A stretch of 64,000 nt of DNA, taken from assembly GCA_003576905.1 (NCBI GenBank), contig QEVG01000017.1:1-64000 (forward strand), read 5' to 3'. Origin of the DNA: Planctomycetota bacterium. Its GTDB lineage: Bacteria > Planctomycetota > Phycisphaerae > UBA1845 > UTPLA1. Below, one piece after another: positions 1 through 7,082 of this stretch. Below the pieces are notes generated by a model. The model saw only the letters and a list, made by a program, of their open reading frames with translations, was not told where the DNA came from and did not search any database. Within the stretch, counting starts at the first letter, position 1. The number at the start of each line of letters is the position of its first letter. The position numbers and the translations under genes are program-made.

Positions 1-300
1 GTTGTTCAGGTTCCATTCAGCCTTCCTGCGCAAGAAACGCCGTTTTTCAGGATAAAAATAATTTGTGCATGCCCCCGTTCAGGTTTCTTATCCGGACCCG
101 CGCCAGGCTGCGCACGGTCGGCAGCGCCCGCCCTTCGTTCCATGTTACCGAGGCGGATTTCTTCGCTCCGCCCCCTCCCTCGCCGGACCAGGACTTTTCA
201 ATTATTATGTTCGCCCCCATCGAAGGGAATGCCACTGGATATCACCGGCCGGTCAGCGGCCCTCGCAGCCGGAAATCGCGCCTGAGAAAGAACGAAAACC
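1..300. other. Intergenic region upstream of typA, no gene seen
   Basis: Open frames overlap here on both strands, but none has a ribosome-binding site or a recognisable family pattern. An A/T-rich patch lies near 43-65 and another near 198-212; either could belong to a promoter for typA, but I do not see a convincing -35/-10 pair. Confidence 0.5.
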
Positions 301-2115
301 ATGCAGATTCGCAACCTTGCCATCATCGCCCACGTGGACCACGGAAAGACCTCGCTTGTCGATTGCCTCCTTCGCCAGAGCGGCATGTTTCGCGAAGGCA
401 CGATGACCGGCGAGCTGATCATGGACTCCAACCCCCAGGAGCGCGAACGCGGCATCACCATCTTCGCCAAGAACTGCGCCATTCGCTACAAGGATTACAA
501 GATCAACCTGATCGACACGCCCGGCCACGCCGACTTCGGCGGCGAGGTGGAGCGCGTGCTGAAAATGGCCGACGGCGTGCTTCTCGTCGTCGACGCCTTT
601 GAGGGGCCGATGCCGCAGACCCGCTTCGTGCTCAAGAAGGCGTTCGAGTATCACCTCAGGCCGATCCTGGTCATCAACAAGATCGACCGCCCGGACGCCC
701 GGCCGAAGGACGTCCTCGACGAGACGCACGAACTGTTCCTGGACCTGGGGGCCAACGAAGAGTGCCTCGACTGGCCGGTGATCTACTCCTCGGCCAAGAT
801 GGGCTTTGCCCGGCGTCATCTAATTGACACCAACAACGACATTGAGCCGCTCTTCGAGGAGATCATCCGCAGCGTCCCGGCGCCCTCGGGCGAGGTGGAG
901 AAGCCGGTGCAGATGCTCGTGGCCTCGCTCGACTACTCCGAGTACGTGGGCAAGATCGGCGTCGGACGCATCTTCAACGGCGTGCTGCGGAGCGGGCAGG
1001 AGATCATGCTCATCTCGCGCGACGGCCACCGCTGCCAGGAGAAGGTCGACACGATCTACACCTACGAAGGCCTGGGACGCAAGAAGACCGACGCCGCCGA
1101 GGCGGGCGACATCATCGCCGTCACCGGCCTGCCGGACGTCGGCATCGGCGACACCATTACGTGTCCGGAGGACCCGCACCCCCTGCCGATCATCCCGGTC
1201 GACGAGCCGACGCTGACAATGGTGTTCTCGGTGAATACGTCGCCATTCGCGGGCCGCGATGGGGAGTTCCTCACCACCCGGCACATCCGCGACCGGCTGA
1301 TGAAGGAGCTTCAGTCAAACGTGGCCCTTCGCGTGGAGGACATGCCGCAGAAGGACAGCTTTCGCGTGTCCGGGCGGGGCCTGCTGCACCTGGGCGTTCT
1401 CATCGAGACGATGCGCCGTGAAGGGTACGAGCTGATGGTGGGCAAGCCGAAGGTGATCTACCGCGAGATCGGCGGGAAGAAGTGCGAGCCCATCGAGTAC
1501 CTCGTGGTCGACGTGCCGACCAGCATGTCGGGCGCGGTGATTGAGCTGGCCGGCGGCCGCCGCGGCGAGATGCTCAAGATGGACACGAAGGAAACCATCT
1601 GCCACCTGGAGTTCACCATTCCGGCGCGCGGGCTGATCGGCCTGCGGACGCGCATGCTCAACGCGACGCGCGGCGAGGCGATCATGCACCACTCGTTCTA
1701 CGAGTACGAGCACCTGCGCGGGTCGATCCCCACGCGGCACGCCGGCGTGATGGTGGCCATCGAGTCCGGCCGCGTGACGGCCTATGCCCTGGAAAACCTG
1801 GCCGACCGCGGCGTGATGTTTGTCCGGCCGGGCGACGAAGTCTACAAGGGACAGGTCGTTGGGGAACACTGCAAGGACGACGACATTGATGTCAACGTCT
1901 GCCGCGAGAAGAAGTTGACCAACATCCGGGCCGCCTCGGCCGACAAGACCGTCGTGCTCAAGCCGGCGCGGGACTTGAGCCTGGAGGCGATGCTGGAGTA
2001 CATCGAGGACGACGAGTGGGTGGAAGTCACGCCGAAGATCTGCCGGATGCGCAAGCGCCTCCTGGATCCCATCGAACGAAAACGCGCCGTCCGCGCCGAG
2101 GCGAAGGCGGAATAA
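301..2115 (+). CDS. typA: GTP-binding protein TypA/BipA
   Basis: Translational GTPase of the EF-G/LepA superfamily that acts on the ribosome in stress and low-temperature adaptation and in 50S assembly. The 604-residue product has the usual family length. The G1 loop AHVDHGKT is at residues 10-17, the G3 motif DTPGH follows near 65-70, and the G4 motif NKID near 125. The C-terminal part carries the EF-G domain V-like region and the TypA-specific C-terminal domain. No strong Shine-Dalgarno sequence precedes the ATG (AGAAAG at a usable distance). It is monocistronic, convergent with the minus-strand LemA gene. Confidence 0.97.
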   Translation: MQIRNLAIIAHVDHGKTSLVDCLLRQSGMFREGTMTGELIMDSNPQERERGITIFAKNCAIRYKDYKINLIDTPGHADFGGEVERVLKMADGVLLVVDAFEGPMPQTRFVLKKAFEYHLRPILVINKIDRPDARPKDVLDETHELFLDLGANEECLDWPVIYSSAKMGFARRHLIDTNNDIEPLFEEIIRSVPAPSGEVEKPVQMLVASLDYSEYVGKIGVGRIFNGVLRSGQEIMLISRDGHRCQEKVDTIYTYEGLGRKKTDAAEAGDIIAVTGLPDVGIGDTITCPEDPHPLPIIPVDEPTLTMVFSVNTSPFAGRDGEFLTTRHIRDRLMKELQSNVALRVEDMPQKDSFRVSGRGLLHLGVLIETMRREGYELMVGKPKVIYREIGGKKCEPIEYLVVDVPTSMSGAVIELAGGRRGEMLKMDTKETICHLEFTIPARGLIGLRTRMLNATRGEAIMHHSFYEYEHLRGSIPTRHAGVMVAIESGRVTAYALENLADRGVMFVRPGDEVYKGQVVGEHCKDDDIDVNVCREKKLTNIRAASADKTVVLKPARDLSLEAMLEYIEDDEWVEVTPKICRMRKRLLDPIERKRAVRAEAKAE

Positions 2116-2188
2116 GCAGCCGGGCACAGCCGGCCCGCGCCGCCGGCCGCGCTCCGGTCCCGATCGCGATCGCGCGTGCAGTCGCCCG

Positions 2189-2860
2189 TCAGAACTTCAC
2201 TTTCGGGGCTTCCTTGGCCTCGGTGCCGGCCTCGAAGTAGTCGGCGGCCTTTGCGCCGGACCAGCTTGCGTACAGGGAGCCGGGGAAACCGCGAATGTAG
2301 CTGTTGAGCTGCTGCGCCGCCTCGTTGTACCGCTTTCGCATTTCGCCGATGCGGTTCTCGGTGCCCTCCAGTTCGACCTGAAGCGCGCGGAAGTTCTCGT
2401 TGGCCTTCAGCTCGGGGTAGCGCTCCTGAATGACAAGCAGCCGCGAGACGAAGCTGTCGAGCGCATTGTTGGCCTTGATCTTGTCCGCATTGGTGGCCGC
2501 GCCGGTGTAGGCCTTTCGGGCGTCCGCGATGCCCTGGAGAAGTTCCTTCTCGTGCGTGGCATAGCCCTTCACCGTTTCGACGATGTTCGGAATCAGGTCG
2601 AAGCGGCGCTTGAGCACGACCTCGACGTCGGCCCACGCCCGCTTGACGCCTTCCTCCAGCGTGATCGTCTTGCGGTAGCCGCCGTAGGCGCAGCCCCCGG
2701 CAAGAACGCCGCCGCCGATGACCAGAACCACAAGAAGAAGTAATGCCTTGCCAAGACCTTTCATGGTGCTACCTCCGCCCCCGCTGAGTGTTGCTCCGCA
2801 GGAGCCGCAATATTTCGCATTGCCCGAATTGCTTTGTCCGCATTTCTCACAGATTGCCAT
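2189..2860 (-). CDS. LemA family protein with N-terminal zinc ribbon
   Basis: A 223-residue membrane-anchored protein. The start at 2860 is chosen because GGAGG lies just upstream and the ATG is one base after the stop of the preceding gene. Residues 4-21 hold two CxxC pairs (Cys4/7 and Cys18/21), a rubredoxin-like zinc ribbon. One hydrophobic segment follows (about residues 35-55), then the LemA helical domain. LemA proteins have no settled biochemical role; they are usually encoded beside TPM-domain proteins, as here. The zinc ribbon on the N-terminus is an addition to the usual LemA. An internal Met at about residue 33 would give a classical LemA without the ribbon, but the ribbon reads as real protein and has the better start site. 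Confidence 0.9.
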   Translation of the reverse strand: MAICEKCGQSNSGNAKYCGSCGATLSGGGGSTMKGLGKALLLLVVLVIGGGVLAGGCAYGGYRKTITLEEGVKRAWADVEVVLKRRFDLIPNIVETVKGYATHEKELLQGIADARKAYTGAATNADKIKANNALDSFVSRLLVIQERYPELKANENFRALQVELEGTENRIGEMRKRYNEAAQQLNSYIRGFPGSLYASWSGAKAADYFEAGTEAKEAPKVKF

Positions 2861-2861
2861 G

Positions 2862-3773
2862 TCACCAACCTCCGCCGGCGCCGCCGCCGCCGAATGAGCC
2901 GCCGCCTCCGCCGCCAAACCCCCCGCCGAATCCGCCGCCGAAGCTGGACCCGCTGGACCAGCCGCCGCGCCCCGACCGCCGGCCGCCGCCGAGCATCTGG
3001 CTCAGCAGCATCGTCGTCAGCACGTCGCCCGTGCTCCACCCGCGACGGCCCCTGCGCCGCCCACGGCCGATGTTTCCAAGGACAATCGCGAACACGATCA
3101 GCGCGATGAATGTCAGCACGCCGCACGCCGACGCCGCGCCCTTGCCGGATCGACGAGACCGCGGGGCCTGCATGTTTACGCCGGATGTGCTGGAAAGTGC
3201 GACTCCCGCGTCTTTGGCCACGGTGCTCGCCAGCGCCGTTGTTCCGATCAGAATTCCCCCGGAGAAATCCCCTTTCCGGAAGTAGGGCACAAAGTACTTC
3301 TGGGCGATCGTGTCGCAGTAGAGGTCGGGAAGCGCCCCCTCAAGGCCCTCGCCCGTGACAATCCGCCATCGGCGATCGTTCACGGCGATGAGAACCAGGC
3401 AGCCATTGTCCTTCCGGGCGTCTCCAAGCTGCCAACGGTGCGAGGTCTCCATCGCGTATTCATAGTGATCTCGCCCGTTGGTGGTTTGGATGACCAGCAC
3501 CTTGAGCTGTGCGCCGGTCTTCTGCTCCAGTTCCAGCAAGATGCTGTTGAGCCGGTCCTTGTCGGACTTCGAGACGACGCCTACCTCGTCGATTACCCCG
3601 GTGCGCGGTGTCTCATCGGCCAGCGCGGGCGGTCCCATCGTCATCACGAAAAAAGCCACGGACGCGAAAACGCCCGCCAGCCGCGGAAACCGAATGGGCA
3701 GCCGCGAACGATCCGCTCGGGCGGCGGCCGCCGTGATTGCTCTTGGTTGGTGGAGACATCGAAAACCCGTCAT
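2862..3773 (-). CDS. TPM-domain (YgcG-type) membrane protein
   Basis: A 303-residue protein. The start at 3773 lies one base after the stop of the upstream gene (TGA-G-ATG), so the long in-frame extension beyond it is not needed. An N-terminal signal sequence (hydrophobic near 35-50, ending in an ALA-type site) leads to a TPM domain (about 55-200) with the typical GCLVLIA and WRIVTGEGLEG stretches. A transmembrane helix lies near 225-245, and the tail is very rich in Gly, Arg and Ser, ending in repeated GGG. TPM (formerly TPM_phosphatase) proteins are periplasmic domains; an assembly or repair role is known for the plant photosystem II homologue, and the bacterial role is unclear. It forms a tightly coupled trio with its neighbours. 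Confidence 0.9.
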   Translation of the reverse strand: MTGFRCLHQPRAITAAAARADRSRLPIRFPRLAGVFASVAFFVMTMGPPALADETPRTGVIDEVGVVSKSDKDRLNSILLELEQKTGAQLKVLVIQTTNGRDHYEYAMETSHRWQLGDARKDNGCLVLIAVNDRRWRIVTGEGLEGALPDLYCDTIAQKYFVPYFRKGDFSGGILIGTTALASTVAKDAGVALSSTSGVNMQAPRSRRSGKGAASACGVLTFIALIVFAIVLGNIGRGRRRGRRGWSTGDVLTTMLLSQMLGGGRRSGRGGWSSGSSFGGGFGGGFGGGGGGSFGGGGAGGGW

Positions 3774-3774
3774 C

Positions 3775-4554
3775 TCAGTGCGTACTTCCCTCCAAGCTCT
3801 TATTCGCGGCCGCAGCAAGCGCCTCTGCATCGTGGTACAGCGCGGTGAACTCCTCCCAGCTCCCCTGTGAATCGGGCCGGATGGCCTCTCGGATGCCGGG
3901 CAGACTGCGCCCGGCTCGCTCCTCGCACCTTTCGAGGGCCGCCGCGACGTGCTGGAAAGACTTGTGTCCCGCAAGCCAGAGCAAACCGCGAATCGTGCGC
4001 AAAAGGTGATGGCCGATATCGTGTTCGAGCTCGACGAGAAAGTCGGAACGCCCGGATGCGGCGAGGAGCCCGTGCCGCAGGCGAATGAGAATGCGCTTCA
4101 ACTCGCGTTCGCACTGCAGGCGCAGATGCTCCGGCTCAATTTCAAGCCCGGCGAAGTGATCGGCGCCGCACAGCGTGGTACGGAGTTGCTGAATCTCCAG
4201 CATCTCGAGGGGGAACGTGTCGAGTGATGATGTGATGTACTCGGGCGTCATGGTGAGCGGCGCGGCGATGCCAAGGCGTCCGAGATGCGGGCCGTGCTCG
4301 GCCAGCCGGCGCAGAAAGAGCATGTCCACCTTTTGCAGCACGACCACGGTCGTGGCCGACAGGCCTGACTCGGCAAAGCCGGGCTCCAGCACGGGGCCGA
4401 AGGCAGTAACGCCGAGCAGGTCACCGCCTGCCAGTCCTTCGAGGAGCGCGCAGAATTCGCTGAAGGGCCGTCGCATCGCCGGCGGCACGCCGATGGGTCC
4501 CGCGTGGGGAGATTCGGTCGCAGCAGGCACAGTGTATCCCGTTTTGGTGTTCAT
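3775..4554 (-). CDS. Hypothetical protein in the LemA/TPM operon
   Basis: A 259-residue soluble protein I do not recognise. It has a hydrophobic-strand/helix pattern in residues 35-90 that loosely recalls a degenerate nucleotidyltransferase fold, and a helical C-terminal half rich in His, Arg and Glu. No GS-x-DxD nucleotidyltransferase catalytic signature is visible, so the resemblance is weak. The start at 4554 has AAGGAA about ten bases upstream. It is the first gene of the minus-strand trio and ends one base before the TPM gene starts, implying translational coupling. It probably works with the LemA/TPM pair. Confidence 0.8.
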   Translation of the reverse strand: MNTKTGYTVPAATESPHAGPIGVPPAMRRPFSEFCALLEGLAGGDLLGVTAFGPVLEPGFAESGLSATTVVVLQKVDMLFLRRLAEHGPHLGRLGIAAPLTMTPEYITSSLDTFPLEMLEIQQLRTTLCGADHFAGLEIEPEHLRLQCERELKRILIRLRHGLLAASGRSDFLVELEHDIGHHLLRTIRGLLWLAGHKSFQHVAAALERCEERAGRSLPGIREAIRPDSQGSWEEFTALYHDAEALAAAANKSLEGSTH

Positions 4555-4698
4555 GAATCGTCGGTTCCTTCGCAGCGACGCCGCCGGTTTTCAGGTTCGA
4601 CGCGCCGCGAGCAAGGTAAGAATAGTAGATACCGGGCGGGCGGGCCATTACAGAATGCGGCATGATTTCTAACGAGGCGGGACGTATGATGCAGGGTC

Positions 4699-6078
4699 AT
4701 GGACCTCTTTTCCGCCAAGCGCCAGGCGGCGCTAAACCGCGTGCAGCCGCTGGCGGTGCGCATGCGCCCGCGGAGCCTCGACGAGTTCGCCGGACAGCGA
4801 CACTTCCTCGGTCCGGGCAAGCTGCTTCGCAGGCTTCTGGACGCAGACCGGTTGTCGAGCGCGATTTTCTACGGTCCGCCGGGCACGGGGAAAACGACGC
4901 TTGCGCAAATCATCGCGAACCATACCCGGGCGGCTTTCGAGGCGGTGAACGCGGCGGGGGTCGGCGTGAAAGAGGTGCGGGAGATCCTCCAGCGGGCGCG
5001 CGACCGGCTGGAGGAGGACGGGCGGCGCACGGTGCTCTTTCTCGATGAGATTCATCGGTTCAACCGCGCCCAGCAGGATGTGCTCCTGGGGGACGTCGAA
5101 AACGGAATTGTCATTCTGATCGGGGCGACGACGGAAAACCCCTTCTTCAGTGTAAACTCGCCGCTGGTCTCGCGAAGCCAGATCTTCCAGTTCGAGCCCC
5201 TTTCGGAAGAGGACATTGCGGAGCTTATGCGCCGGGCGCTAGCGGACACGGAGCGCGGGCTGGGTCGGTTTCATGCCACAATCGCCGAAGACGCGCTTTC
5301 CTTTCTGGCAACGACCAGCGACGGCGATGCTCGAAGGGCGCTGACCGCGCTGGAGGTCGCGGTGCTTTCACAGCTGGATTGCACCGAGCAGGTGGGGAAC
5401 ACAGGGTCGGCGGCCAAGGCCCCGATACAAATCACGCTCGAAGTGGCCCAGGATTCGATCCAGCGCAAGGCGATCGTCTACGACGGCTCGGGCGACGAGC
5501 ATTACGACGCGGCCAGCGCGCTGATAAAGTCCATGCGCGGTAGCGACCCGGACGCGGTCGTTTACTGGCTGGCACGCATGCTGGAGGCCGGCGAGGACCC
5601 GCGTTTCCTGGCGCGGCGGATCGCGATCTGCGCCGCGGAGGACGTGGGCAATGCCGATCCCATGGCTCTCGTCCTGGCCAATGCCGCGGCGCAGGTGACG
5701 ATGCTCGTCGGCCTGCCCGAGTGCCAGCTTCCGCTTGCCCAGGCGGCGATCTACATCGCCTGCGCGCCAAAGAGCAACGCAAGCGCGATGGCGATCTGGA
5801 CGGCGGGCAGCGACGTGAAGAACGGCCGCACGCTGCCCGTCCCGAGGCATCTTCGGGACACGCACTACCGGCAGGCCGGCCGCCTGGGCCACGGCGAGGG
5901 ATATCAATACGCCCATGACGCCCCGGACGGCATCGTCGCCCTGGACTATCTCGGCGTGGAGAAGACTTACTACGTCCCTACCGACCGAGGCCATGAGCGC
6001 GTCATGGCCGAGCACCTGGAGCGATTCAAGAAGCTGCGGGCGGGGGCGGGCGGCACCGCGAGCGACGCCACGCCTTGA
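4699..6078 (+). CDS. rarA: Replication-associated recombination protein A (RarA/MgsA)
   Basis: AAA+ ATPase related to the clamp-loader family that acts at stalled replication forks. The 459-residue product is typical in length. Walker A GPPGTGKTT is at residues 59-67, Walker B LFLDEIHRF near 113-121, sensor 1 GATTEN near 139, and the C-terminal tetramerisation domain carries the family pattern SALIKSMRGSDPDA and EDVGNADP. The start ATG at 4699 is preceded by a modest CAGGGT. Its stop codon lies inside the -35 element of the next promoter. Confidence 0.96.
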   Translation: MDLFSAKRQAALNRVQPLAVRMRPRSLDEFAGQRHFLGPGKLLRRLLDADRLSSAIFYGPPGTGKTTLAQIIANHTRAAFEAVNAAGVGVKEVREILQRARDRLEEDGRRTVLFLDEIHRFNRAQQDVLLGDVENGIVILIGATTENPFFSVNSPLVSRSQIFQFEPLSEEDIAELMRRALADTERGLGRFHATIAEDALSFLATTSDGDARRALTALEVAVLSQLDCTEQVGNTGSAAKAPIQITLEVAQDSIQRKAIVYDGSGDEHYDAASALIKSMRGSDPDAVVYWLARMLEAGEDPRFLARRIAICAAEDVGNADPMALVLANAAAQVTMLVGLPECQLPLAQAAIYIACAPKSNASAMAIWTAGSDVKNGRTLPVPRHLRDTHYRQAGRLGHGEGYQYAHDAPDGIVALDYLGVEKTYYVPTDRGHERVMAEHLERFKKLRAGAGGTASDATP

Positions 6079-6103
6079 CCCGCCCGGCACGCTCAGCTAT
6101 CAT
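6075..6103 (+). promoter_or_regulatory. Sigma70-type promoter for the cys/siroheme operon
   Basis: TTGACC (6075-6080) and TATCAT (6098-6103) each match the sigma70 hexamers at five of six positions and are separated by exactly 17 bases. The -35 overlaps the rarA stop codon. The predicted start is at 6110-6111, which is the first base of the ATG of the leader ORF. Confidence 0.75.
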
Positions 6104-6110
6104 GTTTTCC

Positions 6111-6236
6111 ATGAACGGCGGTACTTCGTTCCCAGGATCGTACATCACCGCGCGGCAATCCGCCGTGTTCGCGGAAATCTTTTGCTGCGCTTGTTGTCGC
6201 TGTTGTTGTCGAACCGGCCAAGGGGGAGCCACCTGA
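6111..6236 (+). CDS. Cysteine-rich leader peptide (41 residues), attenuator uORF
   Basis: ATG at 6111, TGA at 6234-6236. Cysteines fall at residues 25, 26, 28, 29, 31, 32 and 33, giving CCACCRCCC encoded at 6183-6209. Five of the seven are TGT, the codon usually disfavoured in GC-rich genomes. No Shine-Dalgarno sequence precedes it, but the promoter places transcription start at or next to the ATG, so translation is probably leaderless. An in-frame ATG at 6102 lies within the -10 element and is unlikely to be transcribed. The ORF sits directly ahead of cysH and a terminator hairpin. By analogy with trp/his leaders and the polycysteine uORFs of mycobacteria, the inferred job is to sense Cys-tRNA through ribosome stalling rather than to make a functional protein. 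Confidence 0.85.
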   Translation: MNGGTSFPGSYITARQSAVFAEIFCCACCRCCCRTGQGGAT

Positions 6237-6321
6237 CGGCAGCCGCGCAGCATGAATCCCGCAATGGCGGGATTTGAGATTGCATGAACGGCCCTCAGGT
6301 TGGTTCCTGAGGGCCTTTTTT
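6183..6321 (+). promoter_or_regulatory. Cysteine-responsive transcription attenuator (alternative RNA hairpins)
   Basis: Four pairing segments are visible. Segment 1 (TGCTGCGC, 6183-6190, in the Cys codons) is a perfect complement of GCGCAGCA at 6245-6252. Segment 2 (6231-6240, overlapping the leader stop codon) pairs with 6291-6300 in nine of ten positions and would form an antiterminator. Segment 3 (6290-6299) pairs perfectly with segment 4 (6306-6315) to form the terminator. A nested hairpin, AATCCCGC with GCGGGATT (6255-6274), lies between segments 2 and 3 and would bring them together. Inferred logic: a ribosome stalled on Cys codons frees segment 2 and allows read-through; a ribosome reaching the stop codon covers segment 2 and termination follows; with no translation, 1:2 pairing also favours termination. 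Confidence 0.8.
6290..6321 (+). terminator. Intrinsic terminator of the cys leader
   Basis: Ten-base perfect stem GGCCCTCAGG (6290-6299) and CCTGAGGGCC (6306-6315), six-base loop TTGGTT, then T6 (6316-6321) and ATT. It lies 22 bases ahead of the cysH start codon and is therefore a regulated terminator rather than the end of rarA alone. Confidence 0.92.
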
Positions 6322-6343
6322 ATTGGCGTGAAGGGGTCGTACC

Positions 6344-7057
6344 GTGGGACTGCCCGTGATTCAGGAAGCGCGGCCGCCGCGCATCGGCGAGGCCAGCCCG
6401 CCGCACGAGTTGATCGAGTGGAGTCTGCGCCATTTCGCGGGCCGGCGCTTGGAGATGAGCACTTCGTTCGGCATGGAAGGCTGCGCCCTGATCGATATGT
6501 ACGCGCGGCACGGCGTGCCGCTGACGGTGTTCTACCTCGATACGATGTTCTTCTTTCCCGAGACCCACCGGCTGCGCGAGCGCATGATTGAAAAATACCC
6601 CCACCTGACATTTGTCAATCGCGGGACCACCCTGACGCCGGAAGAGCAGGCCAGGCTGCACGGGCCCGAGCTCTGGAAGACGAACCCCGACCTGTGCTGC
6701 CGCATTCGCAAGGTGGACCCCATGAAAGACGCACTGGCCGGCGTGGACGTGTGGATCACGGCGCTGCGACGCAGCCAGTCGGAGACGCGGGCGAATATCC
6801 GCGTGCTCGAATGGGACTGGAAGTACCATGTACTCAAGTTCAGCCCGATCGCGGCATGGAGTCGCCGCGACGTGTGGAGCTACATTCAGGAGCGCGGCGT
6901 GCCGTACAACGAACTTCATGAAAAGGGCTATCCCACGGTCGGCTGCACACATTGTACGATCCCGGTGGAAAGCGTCGTGCTCGGTGACTATTCGCGCGAC
7001 GGGCGATGGGCGGGCAAGGGCAAGACGGAATGCGGACTGCACGGCGAAGGGATTTGA
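6344..7057 (+). CDS. cysH: Phosphoadenylyl-/adenylyl-sulfate reductase (iron-sulfur type)
   Basis: Reduces activated sulfate (APS or PAPS) to sulfite in assimilatory sulfate reduction. The 237-residue product carries the family signatures: TSFGMEG near 40-46, the paired cysteines CC at 118-119 and CxxC at 201/204 that ligate a [4Fe-4S] cluster, and the catalytic Cys230 in ECGLH near the C-terminus. The CC...CxxC set indicates the APS-preferring, cluster-containing branch. The GTG start at 6344 has AAGGGG seven bases upstream. It is the first structural gene after the attenuator. The sulfate-activating enzymes are not in the window. Confidence 0.95.
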   Translation: MGLPVIQEARPPRIGEASPPHELIEWSLRHFAGRRLEMSTSFGMEGCALIDMYARHGVPLTVFYLDTMFFFPETHRLRERMIEKYPHLTFVNRGTTLTPEEQARLHGPELWKTNPDLCCRIRKVDPMKDALAGVDVWITALRRSQSETRANIRVLEWDWKYHVLKFSPIAAWSRRDVWSYIQERGVPYNELHEKGYPTVGCTHCTIPVESVVLGDYSRDGRWAGKGKTECGLHGEGI

Positions 7058-7082
7058 CCAACCAGCGGGAGTGAAACGCGCC

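Noticed and set aside
63-602. Open frames overlapping the typA start
   Set aside because: Arg/Pro-rich translations without any family pattern; the typA frame is certain.
6828-7082. In-frame N-terminal extension of sulfite reductase overlapping cysH
   Set aside because: The ATG at 7083 has a ribosome-binding site and gives the normal length; the extension is an alternative frame of cysH.
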